This document shows, piece after piece, positions 36,652 through 49,436 of a DNA stretch of 64,000 bases. The DNA is from Tetrahymena thermophila SB210 (Eukaryota; Ciliophora; Oligohymenophorea; Hymenostomatida; Tetrahymenidae). Location: NCBI RefSeq assembly GCF_000189635.1, contig NW_002476172.1, forward strand, positions 80,168 to 144,167, written 5' to 3'. A program made the translations under genes and the position numbers. Under the pieces are notes generated by a model. It had not been told where the DNA came from. It ran no database searches and saw only the letters and a program-made list of their open reading frames with translations. Numbering within the stretch: position 1 is the stretch's first letter; every line of letters starts with the position of its first letter.

Positions 36652-38878
36652 ATGAGTTTGTTGAATAACTTTAGCTTCAATTGTTTTCGTCATCCTACAA
36701 AGAAAGTTTAGACTATTTGTACTGAACCCTTTTGCAATTATTATAGATTCTTTTGTATATAGTGCTTTTTAGATAATTCGTCTCACTTATGCGCTCATAA
36801 GCAGACTATTCATGAGATAAATGATGTTTTAGAATCTCACTAGAATTCTTAGTTCAATAATGCTGCGGTTAGTGAATTGTAATAGGGATTAATGAGAGTC
36901 AAGATGCAGATGAAAGAATATGAAAATATCATTAAATCTAAGCATGCTTCTTACATTAAAGTGATAGATGCTGTAGAGCAATCTTTTTAGTAGGCTAAGA
37001 ACGCTATAGTGAATGAAATTGAGGACTATTTGACTAATTTAGTTGCTAAGTAGTAGGCTCATTTCTAGTATTTGGAAAATAAAATGAAATTACATGTCAA
37101 AGAAGCATCGTTAAGCGATTTAGCTTCTCTTAATCGCCAGAATGAAAATGAAGTTACAAACTTCTTTGAAAACATTATTAAAAGTCCTTTGGCTAATACA
37201 AAAGAGTTTTAAAACGAAGTTAACTTCTACGTCCAATCTTTTCGTCGTAATATTCACGAATTGGACAATTTAAGCAATACAAAGATGGTTACGTTTTTCA
37301 CAGAAGAACTAAATAGCATTTTCAAAAATAAATTTAATGAGTTAAAATAGCTTCTTGTGATGTCTGCTGAAGATCTTCCTCTTCCTAATACAAGCAGATT
37401 TCATTTATCTAAAATAAATAACCAATTAGGGCTCAATGGAATGAATGGCTCTTCAAGCAGCGAATTTAAATTCAAATATTATCGCACTCCTTCCAGCACA
37501 AGCGATATTCCATCTTTGGCCATGTATAACAACACCACAAATAGCATGAATTAAAATGGATTTAGTTTAGCCAGTGCCAACAATTAAAAAGTAATCCAAA
37601 AGAGCTCTTCAAATGGCTTGATTGGAGTACAAAAGAATGCATTATACAATGGATATTAGAGTGAAGATTAAAATTACAATGCTATTGAAATAGAAACTAA
37701 TTAAATTCTTGATAGCAGCAGCTATTCTACTATTTTACCTAAAAATTAAATTGAAAAAAACCCACTTCATACAGCTGGTATTTGTACTATGATAGTCTTC
37801 CAAGAAAATTCCACCAAAAAAATCATCGTAACAGGTTCTTTGGATTATACAATAAAATTCTGGTAGCTTGAAAGCTCCAGCTTCGACTTTATAAAAACAA
37901 TAAGAGGTCACACATCTCCCATTTATGCACTTTAAAAAATAGAAAAAGAAAACAATATTTTCCTTGCATCTGGATCAGCTGATGGTGAAATTAGAATTTG
38001 GAATCCAATCCTTCAAGGTAAAGAGTTGCTAGCCACTTTTAACGATCATTAAGACGCTGTAATGTCTATCATATACAATGACGATTTCCTGATATCAGGT
38101 AAAATAATTATAAATTTATTCGTACTCTAACTTTGTTTAAATTGCTATTTTTTAAATTTAATTAACTTTTATTATGAATTAATTTTCGCGTAATTCTTTA
38201 AATTTTGAATTCAAATTTATTTGAAATCTAATTAAATCCTACATTGAAATTCTACCAGTTTAAAAAAAACTTAAAAATTAATGTTTAATTTTAAAAAAAG
38301 GATCTGCTGATAAAACTGTAAAAGTGTGGAATTTAGATGAGCTGTTCTGTACTCAAACTCTTAATTAAGATCAGCCAGCTACAAGCTTGTGCACATTTTA
38401 AAACGAATCACTTAGATGTTTAGTTAGTGCCTGCGGAGATGGATTTAGAATTTGGAATCAGAAGAAACCTGGAGATTATAAACTCAAATCTTATAATAAT
38501 AAAGCTCATAAAAAGGGTATTTCGATAATAGCTGCAATAGGTTCTTCAAATGTTGATATTGCTACTGCTGGAAAAGATGGACTTATTAAGCTTTGGAACA
38601 TAGAAAAAGGAATGTGTGTAAATTAACTATAAGGACATACAAAAGCAGTTTATCAATTATATTTCTCTCACTTGAATAATAACCTCTACTCTTGCAGTGC
38701 TGACGAGTCTATCAAAGTTTGGGATCTCGAGAAGCAAACCAGTAATTATGAAAACGGAAACAAATTCACTTCCGTTTGCCCTAAACTAGGTGAATTTATT
38801 GTTTTTGACTAACATAATTTCATTCTCACAGCCTCTAATGATCTAAACATAATAAAAATCATAACAATGTCTCAATGA
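36652..38878 (+). CDS. B-box-like zinc finger, coiled-coil and WD40 repeat protein
   Basis: Two exons, 36652-38098 and 38301-38878 (intron GTAAAATAAT...AAAAAAAG), 674 residues. The N-terminal Cys/His cluster (CFRHP, CTEPFC, FCIQC, HLCAHKQTIHEI at residues about 10-60) has B-box-type zinc-ligand spacing. A long helical region follows (about 70-230), probably coiled coil, then a Ser/Asn-rich linker (about 235-370). The C-terminal half holds about seven WD40 blades: for example GSLDYTIKFW, GHTSPIYAL...GSADGEIRIWN, GSADKTVKVWN, GDGFRIWN, AGKDGLIKLWN, GHTKAVYQ...SADESIKVWD. It is likely a cytosolic scaffold; B-box plus WD40 without an obvious RING is a layout I associate with ciliate and protist TRIM-like proteins, but no ligase activity can be claimed. 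The start is the first ATG after an in-frame TGA at about 36615. Confidence 0.9.
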
Positions 38879-39310
38879 GCTACTAATAATAAATAAATCA
38901 ATCAATCAATAAGACAGAAACATAGAAAGAAAATAAATTTTTCCAAAAATAAATTAATAAATAAATAATAAAACAACTTATTCTTATACTAATATAAATG
39001 AGTTTTAAATATAAATTACTAAATAAATATATAATTCAGTTCCAATTTCAAAAAATTTAATTTCAATTTATTTCATTTTCTTTTAAAATGTATGTATAAA
39101 TATCAATGTAGGTTCAATTTAATTTTTTATAAACTATTGTAAGTGAAAAATTGTTTATTTTTCAATGAATTTTTACAAATTTTTAAGGTTAATTGTCTAT
39201 ATAAATAGATTTAATTCAACTTATATTAAGTTAATTTTAATAATAATTAATAAGCTCAATAATAATAAAAGTATAAAAATTGATAATCAATCTGCTATTT
39301 CTTTATAATA
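38879..39310. other. Convergent intergenic spacer
   Basis: This AT-rich spacer lies between two genes that end toward each other. It holds no recognised element. Confidence 0.5.
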
Positions 39311-39988
39311 TCATCTATTAAAAAGTATTTTTACACATTTTGTGATTAATTCAATTATCTTTATTATAAGTGTTATTATTATTACTAATGCAGCGATACC
39401 TAACCATATTGAATTAATTATACAGTAAGCTAAGCTTAATTTGTAAAGTTAACCACAATCAGTTGTATTATTAATAAAAATTCCAATGTAACTAGCAAAA
39501 AAACCTATTCCTAATAAAAATCTTAAAGGACAAACCAAAATATACAGAAGACCATGTTTTTCTTGTAGTTAGTCTTTTAAAAAAAGTAATAGCTAATCAA
39601 TCGAATTAAGAAAAGCAGTTCCACAATTAACAAAAAATAGTATGCTTGTTGCAAAAGCCCATTTTTTAAGTGTTACGTTCTCACAATAATCATTCATATC
39701 TTCATCTCTCTAAAACAAGAAAAATAAAATACCAAAAGCTAAAGAAATAGAACTTTCAAGTAAAAAAGCAAATAAGAAAGTGCAAAAGCCTATACAAATT
39801 TTTGATTGTCCAACATGTTTTTAAGGATTTTAAACTTAATTCTAGTTATTTTATTATGAGTCTATAAAATCATAAATAGCAATCCCTTTTTCGTTTTATT
39901 TTTAATTTCTATTAGTCTATTCTATTTATGTATCAACTCTTATATCTTATGTGTTAATGTTGATATTTTAATTTTTAAATGAATCCAT
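39311..39988 (-). CDS. Small four-helix membrane protein, unknown function
   Basis: Single exon, 225 residues. The first 60 residues are hydrophilic and Q/N-rich; then four hydrophobic segments at roughly residues 65-94, 108-127, 143-167 and 180-208. Short loops contain paired Cys residues (for example DYCEN and TTDCGQ), which could form extracytosolic disulfides. The layout (cytosolic N-tail, four helices) resembles tetraspan-type proteins, but the CCG motif of tetraspanins is not seen, so no family is claimed. It shares a divergent intergenic region of about 1 kb with the OsmC-like gene. The reading frame contains many TAA/TAG codons in the N-tail, consistent with Gln. Confidence 0.75.
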
Positions 39989-41013
39989 TTTATCATTTTT
40001 TTTTTAATATTTATTTATTTATCAATCTATTTAACACTTATCAATTACAAATTTTACTTAAAAATTATTTAAATATAAATATTATTATTTGTGTAATAGC
40101 CATTTAGTCTGCTTAAAATTCAAGTCGTTTTGAGATCGAATAATCAAAATTAATTTAAATTTAAAGTAGATTGATTATTTGTTTGAATATTATTGGCTAT
40201 TTTAATGAATAAATCTATACTAATATCTAGGTAAAAATAATTTTTTAAAATTATGATAACATGCATTTAATTCAAAAATAATAACATTTTTATTTTTATA
40301 TAAAAAAATTTTCATATTTAATTTATGATAAAATTATTTTTTTAATATATTTAAAAGTTATCTAAATAATTTTTGCTCAAATTAGAACACTAAAGCTAAA
40401 CATTTAAAATTAATAAAATAATTAGTATACTTAAAGTAAAAATATAATTGTTTTTTGATTTTCTTTTAAAAAATATTTATCAGGTTTTATTGTTTGTAAA
40501 CAAAATTCTTTAGAAATTAGTAAAATATTATTTTCAAAATAATATTAATTATTTTAAAATAAATAGATGCTAAGCAATTTTAGATAAAATTAAGAGAGAA
40601 AATAACAATTTTTATTAATTTTTTTATTCTATGATTATTAGTGGGTTTATTTTTCTTTAATTTAATTAAATTAAAAGTAGTTTTAATATAGTTAGTTATT
40701 CCTGCATTAGAAATATCACCAACCGTAAATATTTCAAATGATTAAATTTTTTTATAAAATTAATTTATTTTGTGAAGTTGGTTAATTTTTTAATATTGAA
40801 ATATCATTTACGTTATGTATGGAACTTATTGTATATGAGTATTTATAGTATATTATTAAAAAGCAAATGTATTGTTAAATATTTAGCCCTTAGTGGAAAA
40901 AATAAATTATAAAAGAATTTTTCGAATAAGTAATTCGATGAAGTATTTAAAAATTGATAATTTAATTAAATTGAAAACATTTACAAAATAAATAAAAAAT
41001 TAGTTATTTAAGT
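39989..41013. other. Divergent promoter region, AT-rich
   Basis: This stretch of about 1 kb lies between the divergently transcribed small membrane protein gene and the OsmC-like gene. It probably contains both promoters. No specific motif can be named. Confidence 0.45.
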
Positions 41014-41481
41014 ATGCAAGAAAATAAATTGAGATAATATCAAATATAATCAGAAACTGACAATTTCTCAGTTAAAACTAAAACAGAAAGCGGATTTACT
41101 GTTGTTACAGATATGGCCAAGAAAGTTGGTGGAAATGGAAGTGGTCCATCACCTATTGAATTGTTGCTTTCTTCATTAGTGGGCTGTGAAAACATAGTTG
41201 CCAGAAATATAGCTTCACATTTAGGTTTTACTATAAACTAAGCAAAATTTGATATTAAAGCTGAAAGAGATGAAAGAGGAACAAATGATCTTCCCATGAC
41301 AGAAGACTCTCCTATAACTTCAGGATTATAAAGAATTTGGGGAATTGTTTATGTTGATACAGATGGCTCAGACTAATAACTATAATAAATGAATGAAATT
41401 TTAAAGAAAAGATGCCCTGTTGCTAGAATGATAGTTGATAGTGGATGCAAGCTCGAAATAGAATGGAAAAAACTTGAATGA
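41014..41481 (+). CDS. OsmC/Ohr-family protein (peroxide-reducing thiol protein)
   Basis: Intronless, 155 residues. OsmC/Ohr proteins use two conserved cysteines to reduce organic peroxides with help of lipoyl or other thiol partners. Both are present: Cys58 in the helix of SSLVGCENIVARN and Cys134 in KKRCPVARMI. The glycine-rich segment GGNGSGPSPIELLLSS preceding Cys58 is characteristic of the family. Length is normal for the family (about 140-160). No targeting peptide is evident, so it is probably cytosolic. The family is mainly bacterial and patchy in eukaryotes, so an ancient bacterial origin is plausible; codon use (TAA/TAG for Gln) is fully ciliate. Subfamily (OsmC, Ohr or YhfA-like) cannot be fixed by eye. 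Confidence 0.92.
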
Positions 41482-42142
41482 AAATGTTTCAATGTTTTAA
41501 TCAATATTTAATTAAATAATTTGTTTGTATCAGAAAAAAAGATAAATTAATAATTATGAAAGTATTATTATTTAGAATTTTAAATGTAGCTTTTAAATTC
41601 AAATATCTATAAATTTAAGAATAGTATTTTACTCATAATGTGTAAAAATTTCCTAATTACATTCTTTGAGATTAATTAAATCATGAAAAGATTTTTATAT
41701 TGTTACCAACTATTGAAATAGTTAATTTAAAAAAGTAAACTAATCTTTATTTTATTTTTTAAAATATTTCAAAATATCAATTTTAATAAAATACAAATTA
41801 TTTTTCGAAATAATCCTTCATTTTATTTAAGTTTTATTAAGAGATTTTAGAACTTAGCTAAATTCAAATTATTTTTAAATTATAAAAATAAATTTTACAT
41901 ATTGTAGGTAGTATAGGTGGGAAGGAAATCAAAAAAGCTGTTAAAAACAAAAAATAAAATATTTTTAAGAAGTTTTTTTTTTGTATTAGGTTTTTGAATA
42001 AAAACTTATTGAAACTCCACTTTTTTTAGATTATAATGCATTTATTTTCAAATCTAAACATTTTATAAAAAACACATATGTATTTTTTTTGTTTGTACAA
42101 TAATTTATTTAACCAATTAAATAATTTAAATAAATTGAATTT
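41482..42142. other. Convergent intergenic spacer
   Basis: AT-rich spacer between the 3' ends of the OsmC-like gene and the large minus-strand membrane protein gene. It holds no recognised element. Confidence 0.5.
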
Positions 42143-45100
42143 TCATTTTTAAATATTTATTAGCTAAATATAGGAATCATCTCTATGAATATTATTTTAT
42201 ATTATAATTTAAATACATTTATCCAATTTTTTGTAATTTTTATTTGCTTTTGTTAATTTGAGGATACTATCTGGGATAAAATACTTTAAACATTTCCAAG
42301 AGAACTTTTGATAGAGCTTTAAAATTTACTTTTATGAGAATGAAATTATTGTAAGCACTATCAGAGTTATAAGAAAAACAAGACTCAAAATCTAAGAAAC
42401 GGCATAGATTATCTTCACAAAAAGAACTATTTGCTAGTTTTCACTTTCACTAAATGATTAAAACATGAGAGATGTTTATAAAATAATTATAAGCAATGAA
42501 ATCGATATCTTTTCAATCTTATTTAAAAAATTTAGTTTGAAGGGTCTAAGTTTTTGAATAGCAAAAAAGTAAATAAAAAGACAAAGTGTCTGCATAATTC
42601 CAGATATAAATGGAAATTGTTTAAAAATAATATCAATAGTGACAATTATTGATTTAACTATTAGCCTAACTAATTCCCAATAAAATAGCTTACTTTAATA
42701 TTCCTTATAAAAAAATCCAAAGGAGAGTGTTACCCTAACTTTATTTAGTCTTTTTCTGTTTAAAAATATTAGAGCAAACATTATCATAGGAATAAGATTA
42801 ACAAAAATGATAAAAATAGGTATAGTGATTGATTAGATATAATTCAAATAATCGCTTTAAGAGCACTCAAGACTAAGATCTATCATAGAATAGTATTAAT
42901 CTTAGAACAAATTCAGACAGGAAAAGCTTTGCAAACATATTTTTAAGAAAATAGAATTAAATACTATAATAAAAATATATTGAAATGATATAAGTAATTT
43001 ATAAAATTATCTTTTTTTATGAGGAGTCTTTTTTACAATAATAAGAATTAAAATAACTAAAAGGGCTAATAAAAATAAGATATTTGATACGACTATATAA
43101 AAAACTACGTTTGCTAAGCCTATACTCTAGATATTTGGGAAGATTTATATAAGAAAACAGTTTATTGAAATTATTTATGAGTTCAAAGGATCAACAAATA
43201 CAATCGATGTATTTTTAATTGAATTAAAAACGTTTATTTTTGTTAATCCGTTTGAAATTTAATAAATCTAAAAATTAAAGAGCAGGATCTTCGCATATGT
43301 AGAAGTTAGATTTTAAAGATGTAAACTTTTTCCTATATAAAATATACCCATTTTTGAAAGATATTCTGCCAAGATATGGTTTTTTAGACTTTTAAAGCTA
43401 CTAATTATGATGATACCGATGCTTAAAAGAATTAAAGTAATAATTACAAACACTTTTATGGTATTTTTTTATATTTAGCTGCACTTAGTACATTAAAAAT
43501 TACCATAAAGAGAATATGAATCATTCCAATATTCTCCTTTTATATCACAATTTAGGCACTAAGGCCCAATATGACCTTCGTAGCATAATTTGTTTTCTAT
43601 TTCGTAACCACCAGTGCAGCTTTAAGGTGAAAATGAGCAAGCAACTACTTCATTATTTTATAATGAATACGATTTTCTCCAATAGCCTTCTCTTATCTGA
43701 GAATAATTAGCATAGCAAAGTGAATAATACTGATAATCACATTACTTGCAATAACTTCTCTTAGAATTTGAATCACTATATTCAATTTATATAGTCTGTG
43801 TCTGTCCGCAATATTTACAGAGAAATTACATATATTTCTAGTTGATGATGACCTTTTCCATATCTTATGGGCAATCTTCTTAAATTTAATATTTAAAATT
43901 ACATATTGCTTTATATTTATAATCCATGATTTAAATCTCAATATCAAAATTGTCTTTCCTGTATAGTAAATCTTAGTAATAATATAAATAAGGTGATTAA
44001 ATGTTTATATCTGAACTGACTTAGAAGTTAGAGTTATCTTTTAAGTATGGATACATATTTAAGGATTCAATTCTTTAATTCGTTTGTGGATAGTATTAAT
44101 CATTTATTTTAATCTCAAGAGTGATTATATAACTAAGACCTCTTTTTAACTGAATAGGGTTAGTTAATTCAAACAAAAACAAATTAGTTGATTAGAACTA
44201 AGGATTGTATTCATATATCTTTGTTAATATAATATCCTAAATTTAAAAGCTATAATTATCTCCATACAATTATGCTTTGTTTTCAATAAATCTTATTTTT
44301 TTGAGCTCACTTAATACAGACTAGTTCGAAACATAAAGAGCACCTCCAACAAAGCTAGAACAATATTTAAATTCAACATTCTCAATCTGAAAAATTTAAC
44401 CACCAAATATGCATCCACCAAAATAAGTACTTGAAAAATTCTAAAACGAGCTATTTATTATAGTTATCAGTGCGTTTTACTATTTATTTGTAATTTAAAT
44501 ACTGATACATCCTCCTTGGTTGATTGCAAATCCATTTTTTAACTCTACATCTCTAATAACTAATTTATTTAAATCTTCTAAAAGTAGTAAACCAAATTCA
44601 TTATTATTAAAGTTTATTTAACAGTTATAAATTTCTAGTAAATCGGCATCAGTAACTTATATTATGTATGCTTCTGAAAAATTTGTATACCCAAAGAAAT
44701 ATGGATATTTATCTTAAATTTTTAAAGCTGAGAATGTAAAATTTGATATTTAAATCTTCTTTGTAAACAAAAATATTAATATTTTGTTTAAAATCAAAGA
44801 GTTAATTATTTAAAAACCATTTATTTAAGCAAAAGGGCAATTGAAAATCTTAAAAATGGTTTAATTAATTTAGCTGTTTTAAATAACTAGATTTTTAATT
44901 AAAAGATTTGATTCATTTATCTCTATAAAATTTAAATTTGTATCTAAAAAGAAGGAATTATTTAAAGCTATAAAATCAATAATTATATTACTGATTTAAA
45001 TTAAATTTATTTATTATTATAAAATATTATTTTTACATTCACAATCTAATTTTTTGATATAAACATTTTGGCAACTGAATATTATTATACCTGATTAAGC

Positions 45101-46150
45101 CGTATTGTAATCGCTTATTTAAATAAGATTTATTGAAACATTTTAAATACCAAAAATTTCTATTTTAAATGAATTTGAAGTATTACTATTTTATTTTCTT
45201 AAAATTATCTGCTTTATTTCAACACTTTGATTATTATTTATTTATTAATTTTATAAATTATTTCCTCGTTTAGCATCTATTCTAATTAGAATACTACAAT
45301 CAAAATTAAAGACTTGTATTAATTCAATTGTCCCAATCTATAAATTAGACTATGCTATTAGATTTAAATTAAACTAATAATTTTACTTTTATGGTTATAT
45401 TTAAGCAATTACAGATATCTTATCCAAAAATAACTATTAAATGCTAGTCATTTCAAACTAGCAGATGTTATTTTGATAGCTTTAATTTTAGTTTTCAATA
45501 TTAATTATCATTTCATTAATTTCTAATAGTTCCTATGAATAAATACATACTTTAGAACAGTTCAATTAATTAATTAAATTTAACATTCCAATTTTAATAT
45601 ATTTACCAAATACTGCAATTATAGCGCTTTCATATATATACTAGCTATTTTAATTTGTTTTTTCAGACATTTATATTTATTTTTCATTATTCACTATTTT
45701 GTTTTCTTCTGCGTAGCCTACATTTATTGATATTTGCTCTATTTGTATTGTTTCTACATTATTAATATTAATAACTAAATTAAATTGTTAGGCTAATACT
45801 TAATTTATCAACAAATTTCCGATTTGAACCCTCTAGATGCTGTTCATTTAAATGAAAGCATTTTAATTATTATCTAAATCTATCATGCAAAATGAAATAT
45901 TAATTGAATCGATTTAAACTATCTTGACATTCTTTATTATTATGATAGAATTTATATTTATTCCTGAAAGATCAATTCTAAGAGATACTACTTATTAATC
46001 TTAGATTATAATTTATTTATCAGAGCATGTATATATTATAGACTATTATTAAAGCTATATTTCTATTTCTTATTGGCAAGCATTTACTTTACTGCTAAAA
46101 ATTATTAAAAATACAAAACAAATAATGATTTTTCTAAAGTAGACATTCAT
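42143..46150 (-). CDS. Large secreted/membrane protein: beta-helix-like repeats, Cys-rich region, multi-pass C-terminus (paralog 1)
   Basis: One uninterrupted frame of 1336 codons, TGA at 42143-42145. The N-terminus is a clear signal peptide (MNVYFRKIIICFVFLIIFSS, then NAC). Residues about 30-760 are short repeating units rich in I/N/F with GG turns (GG-CI and GG-AL type), as in parallel beta-helix or polymorphic-membrane-protein-like ciliate proteins. About residues 770-890 form a Cys-rich segment (FLCKYC, YCKQCD, REGYWRK, a GYxxxxxC region and CLNC-like motif). Several membrane helices follow to about residue 1260, then a short basic tail. Sequence and layout match the protein at 57137-61156 throughout. 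Likely at the cell surface; role unknown. Confidence 0.88.
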
Positions 46151-46912
46151 TTTCTTAATTCTTAATTTGTTAATCTATAATTTGTACAAATAGGATAAGT
46201 AACTTTAATAAAAAGAACTTAAATCAATGTTTTAACAAATATTTGTCTTAAATTTTTATCTATCAGAATTTCTGATAAAATTTTTGATAGAGAAATGTTT
46301 ATATATCTTCTGAAAAATCAGCTTTTTCAATATTTTATTATAAAGGTATTATAATTAATTACATTAGCTCTTTTTCTCTGTTGTTCTTTATATAATATAT
46401 CAAATAACTATTTAAAATCTAGTAGTTTGTAGTGCAATTCTTCTTTAATAGGTGCATTTTTAAAAGTTATTTGAATTTTAAAAATATATTTTAATTATTA
46501 TTCTACTTAATGTATTTTTCTTACTCAAGAAATAATTATTTGAGAATAAATATAGTATATATTGATAAAACTTTTTGTATAAAATAATTCATTCATCTTA
46601 TAATTAAAAATTTTGATCAAAGAAGAATTAATATAATAGTTATCAATGTTTTCCTTCTTTTTATCTTTCTAATAAATTTATTAAGATTTATAATTTCAGA
46701 AATTACTTTAAAATTTACTTAAAAACAAAATAAACTCTATTTTTAATTTAATGGTGAAATTCGATTAAAAATTGTAAGACTTATAAAAAAAATATAGGTC
46801 ACAAACAAACACAACAATATATTATTTATAATTTGGTAAAGCATTGATTGTATATATTTTTTTAAAGGAGTCATTCATTACTCTCATTTTTATTTATTGA
46901 TAGATCAACTTA
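46151..46912. other. Intergenic, AT-rich
   Basis: This stretch lies between the start of paralog 1 and the end of the next minus-strand gene. It probably contains the paralog 1 promoter. No coding potential was recognised. Confidence 0.45.
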
Positions 46913-49136
46913 TCATTATTTTAATAGATTCTAGTTTTCTAAACAGAGGCTACTTTCTTTTTTGTTAAGTTCAATTTTGTTTTCTTTTTTTTATGGAGAT
47001 TATTACCCATTCAAGAGTAGGTCAGTTTAGCTTTTTACATGAGATTTAACTGTCGATTAGTTATTTTTATCATCTACTTCTTACTATTTATTGAGTTATT
47101 AATTAATTAAGTTATTAAATTCGAGCTCTTAAAAATTTTATTAATTATTTGGTTTAGGAATATCCATTTTAGGGTCATTATACTAAGTATTTCCAAAGAA
47201 GTCTTATATTAAATCCTAAGTACATTTGAATTTACGAATGTCATTTATTAATTTAATCTCCTTTTTTATTTCACTGAGAGAAGTAGTTTAGTTTTAAGCT
47301 TTAATCTAATCTATATAAAATTTGGGTGATTTTATGCATTTAATCATCTCATATAGATTGAATTTGCAAATCTTAGCTTCGTAACTAGCAAGCTTTGTTA
47401 TGTATTGAGGTAGTTTTTCTTTTCTTTTTTATTTGTTTAACTTAGTGAACTCTTCTTAACCCAGTCTGGAAGGAGTGATAGTTAAAAATTTATTAAAAGA
47501 AATCAAAGCCATAATAGATGAAGATACTATGGAAAAAATCATAGATGCATTTAATGTACCTTAATTGTACAAAAATAGAGCTTTAAGGACAATCAAAGGA
47601 ATATCTTGAAAAAGAATTCTTAAAGAGCTTGTGAAAACACGCTAATTGACCATTTTTTTGAAGATGATAACAGAGTTTGTTGGTGAAATAAAATCTAATA
47701 TTTCAGCTGCTGCTTAAAACTCCAAAACATTGCACAATTAGTATATAGTATCAATAGAACCAGTTATTAATAAGTTGTAAGTTTTTTAACCAATAAGATT
47801 CTAAATAAAGAAAACGATACTAGTCAGTACTGTTGTTGATAGAGAAGCTATACCTAATATCCAAATAATTTTATCAGAACATTAATAGGCCTATATGATA
47901 AATCCTATGTTGGCCAGAAAATCAAAACGAGAAAGTTAACTTGAAACAAAGAGTAAAATATAGTTGACGAGCTTTTGGTTTAGCCATTCAATATCCATAA
48001 TGAAAGTCTTAACTTTATTAATTAATGGATTTGGGAATGTAACTCTGCAATCTGGCTTAACTTCAGGAACTAAGTGAGACATATATTTCACACACATAGA
48101 AAATATGTAGAATTCTAAGAAAAGAGAAACAAATCCAAAGCCTGCATAAGTAATATAAGAATACATTGACAAACTATTACCACATTAAGATTTATTAAAA
48201 GAGAAATATAGGACAGCAAACAGGCAAACAAACAAATATATAGGATAAAGTAGACGCAAGAAATTTTCTTTACCTTACTTGATGAATGTATGGAGTTATT
48301 CGTTCAATAGAATTACTGTATGGTCAAATTTGTACTACCTAGGAGGAGATCCAAAAACATTGAAGAATGAGTAACCAATATTACTTAATAATTTCTTAAT
48401 CTTAGCAGAAAGAGTTTTTCCTTCGAAGTTTCGTATGTAAATCCTTGAAAAGATAAGAATCAAATAATTAGCAATAGATGTATTCTAAATTTGATCATAT
48501 TTGACATCAATTGTAGTTTTAACAGAAAGAGGAGAAGAGTGTTAAATAGCAAACCAACTTTTTACAAATTGGACAGTCATTCCGCTCAAATATATTTCAG
48601 CTGGTGGAACACAATTAAGATAAAATAGTATGTCAAATTCATTCATATTTAATTTTTACAATTTACTGAAATCTAAATTAAGCTTAATAGGAAGGAATGC
48701 TCTTTTAATCTTTTTTTCATCCATTTTCTTCTTTAAGTTGATGATGAATTCTAAATCGCTAGTATTTTTTGGGAATCTTTGGATATAAAATTCTTAGAAA
48801 TTTTCAAAAAAGAATTTATCATAACCAAATATGTACTCAGTGTTACTGTTTAAAACGTTTAGAGTGAAGAACGCTAAATTGTACGAATCTGGAATAACAT
48901 TCTAATTAGAATTATTATCATAATTGCATTCAATCAATTAACTTTACTAGAACAAACTGTAAGGTGAAAATATAAAGTTAAATGGTTAGTATTACTTACA
49001 TTAAAATTTAACTTCTCTCAGCATCAAATATAAGAAATGTGTTGTAGTTTTAATAGATTATGAAGTCATATTTTATTCCATTAAGCTGCTTAATATGTTT
49101 TTGAAGGCTTTACTTCTAGCAGTTTAGTTTTACCAT
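46913..49136 (-). CDS. Multi-pass transmembrane protein, unknown family
   Basis: Two exons, 49000-49136 and 46913-48956 (43-nt intron, GTAAGT donor, TTACAG acceptor), 726 residues. The N-terminal 270 residues are soluble-looking with a few NxS/T sites. Hydrophobic segments are near residues 275-300 (LYPIYLFVCLFAVLYFSF), 310-335 (AGFGFVSLFLEFYIFS), 405-430 (WILGIASLSTTVLTSIVFFI), about 490-510 (LRILFQDIPLIVLKALFLY) and 520-540 (SMIFSIVSSSIMALISF). The last 180 residues are charged and Gln-rich with no helices, probably cytosolic. The first exon is short and its ATG is the least certain part. I do not recognise the family; it resembles many lineage-specific ciliate membrane proteins. Confidence 0.78.
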
Positions 49137-49436
49137 ATTTACTGTGAAAAACTTTTAACTATTATTAATAAAAATTATGTTATCTTATTTATATTATTTT
49201 TATAAATTAATTTTTTTAAAAATTTTTAAAGATAAAAAAATTTATTGAAATCTAAACCACTAAATTTTTGATTGGCATATTGCTTAAAATTTTTTTTTTA
49301 TGGGTAAAAATTTTTTATTAAAAAAATAATAATAGCTTAAAATGTTTAAGTTTAAATTGAAATAATTAATAAGTTAATAAAAAAATAGAATTAGAAATTG
49401 TAATAATTTTAATTAAATTAGAAAAAAAGTAAATAC

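Noticed and set aside
39311..39988. Naming the small four-helix protein a tetraspanin
   Set aside because: Four helices are present but the CCG motif and a large second loop are not.
43693..43947. Minus-strand 84-residue frame
   Set aside because: Out of frame with the Cys-rich region of the large membrane protein, which is clearly coding in another frame.
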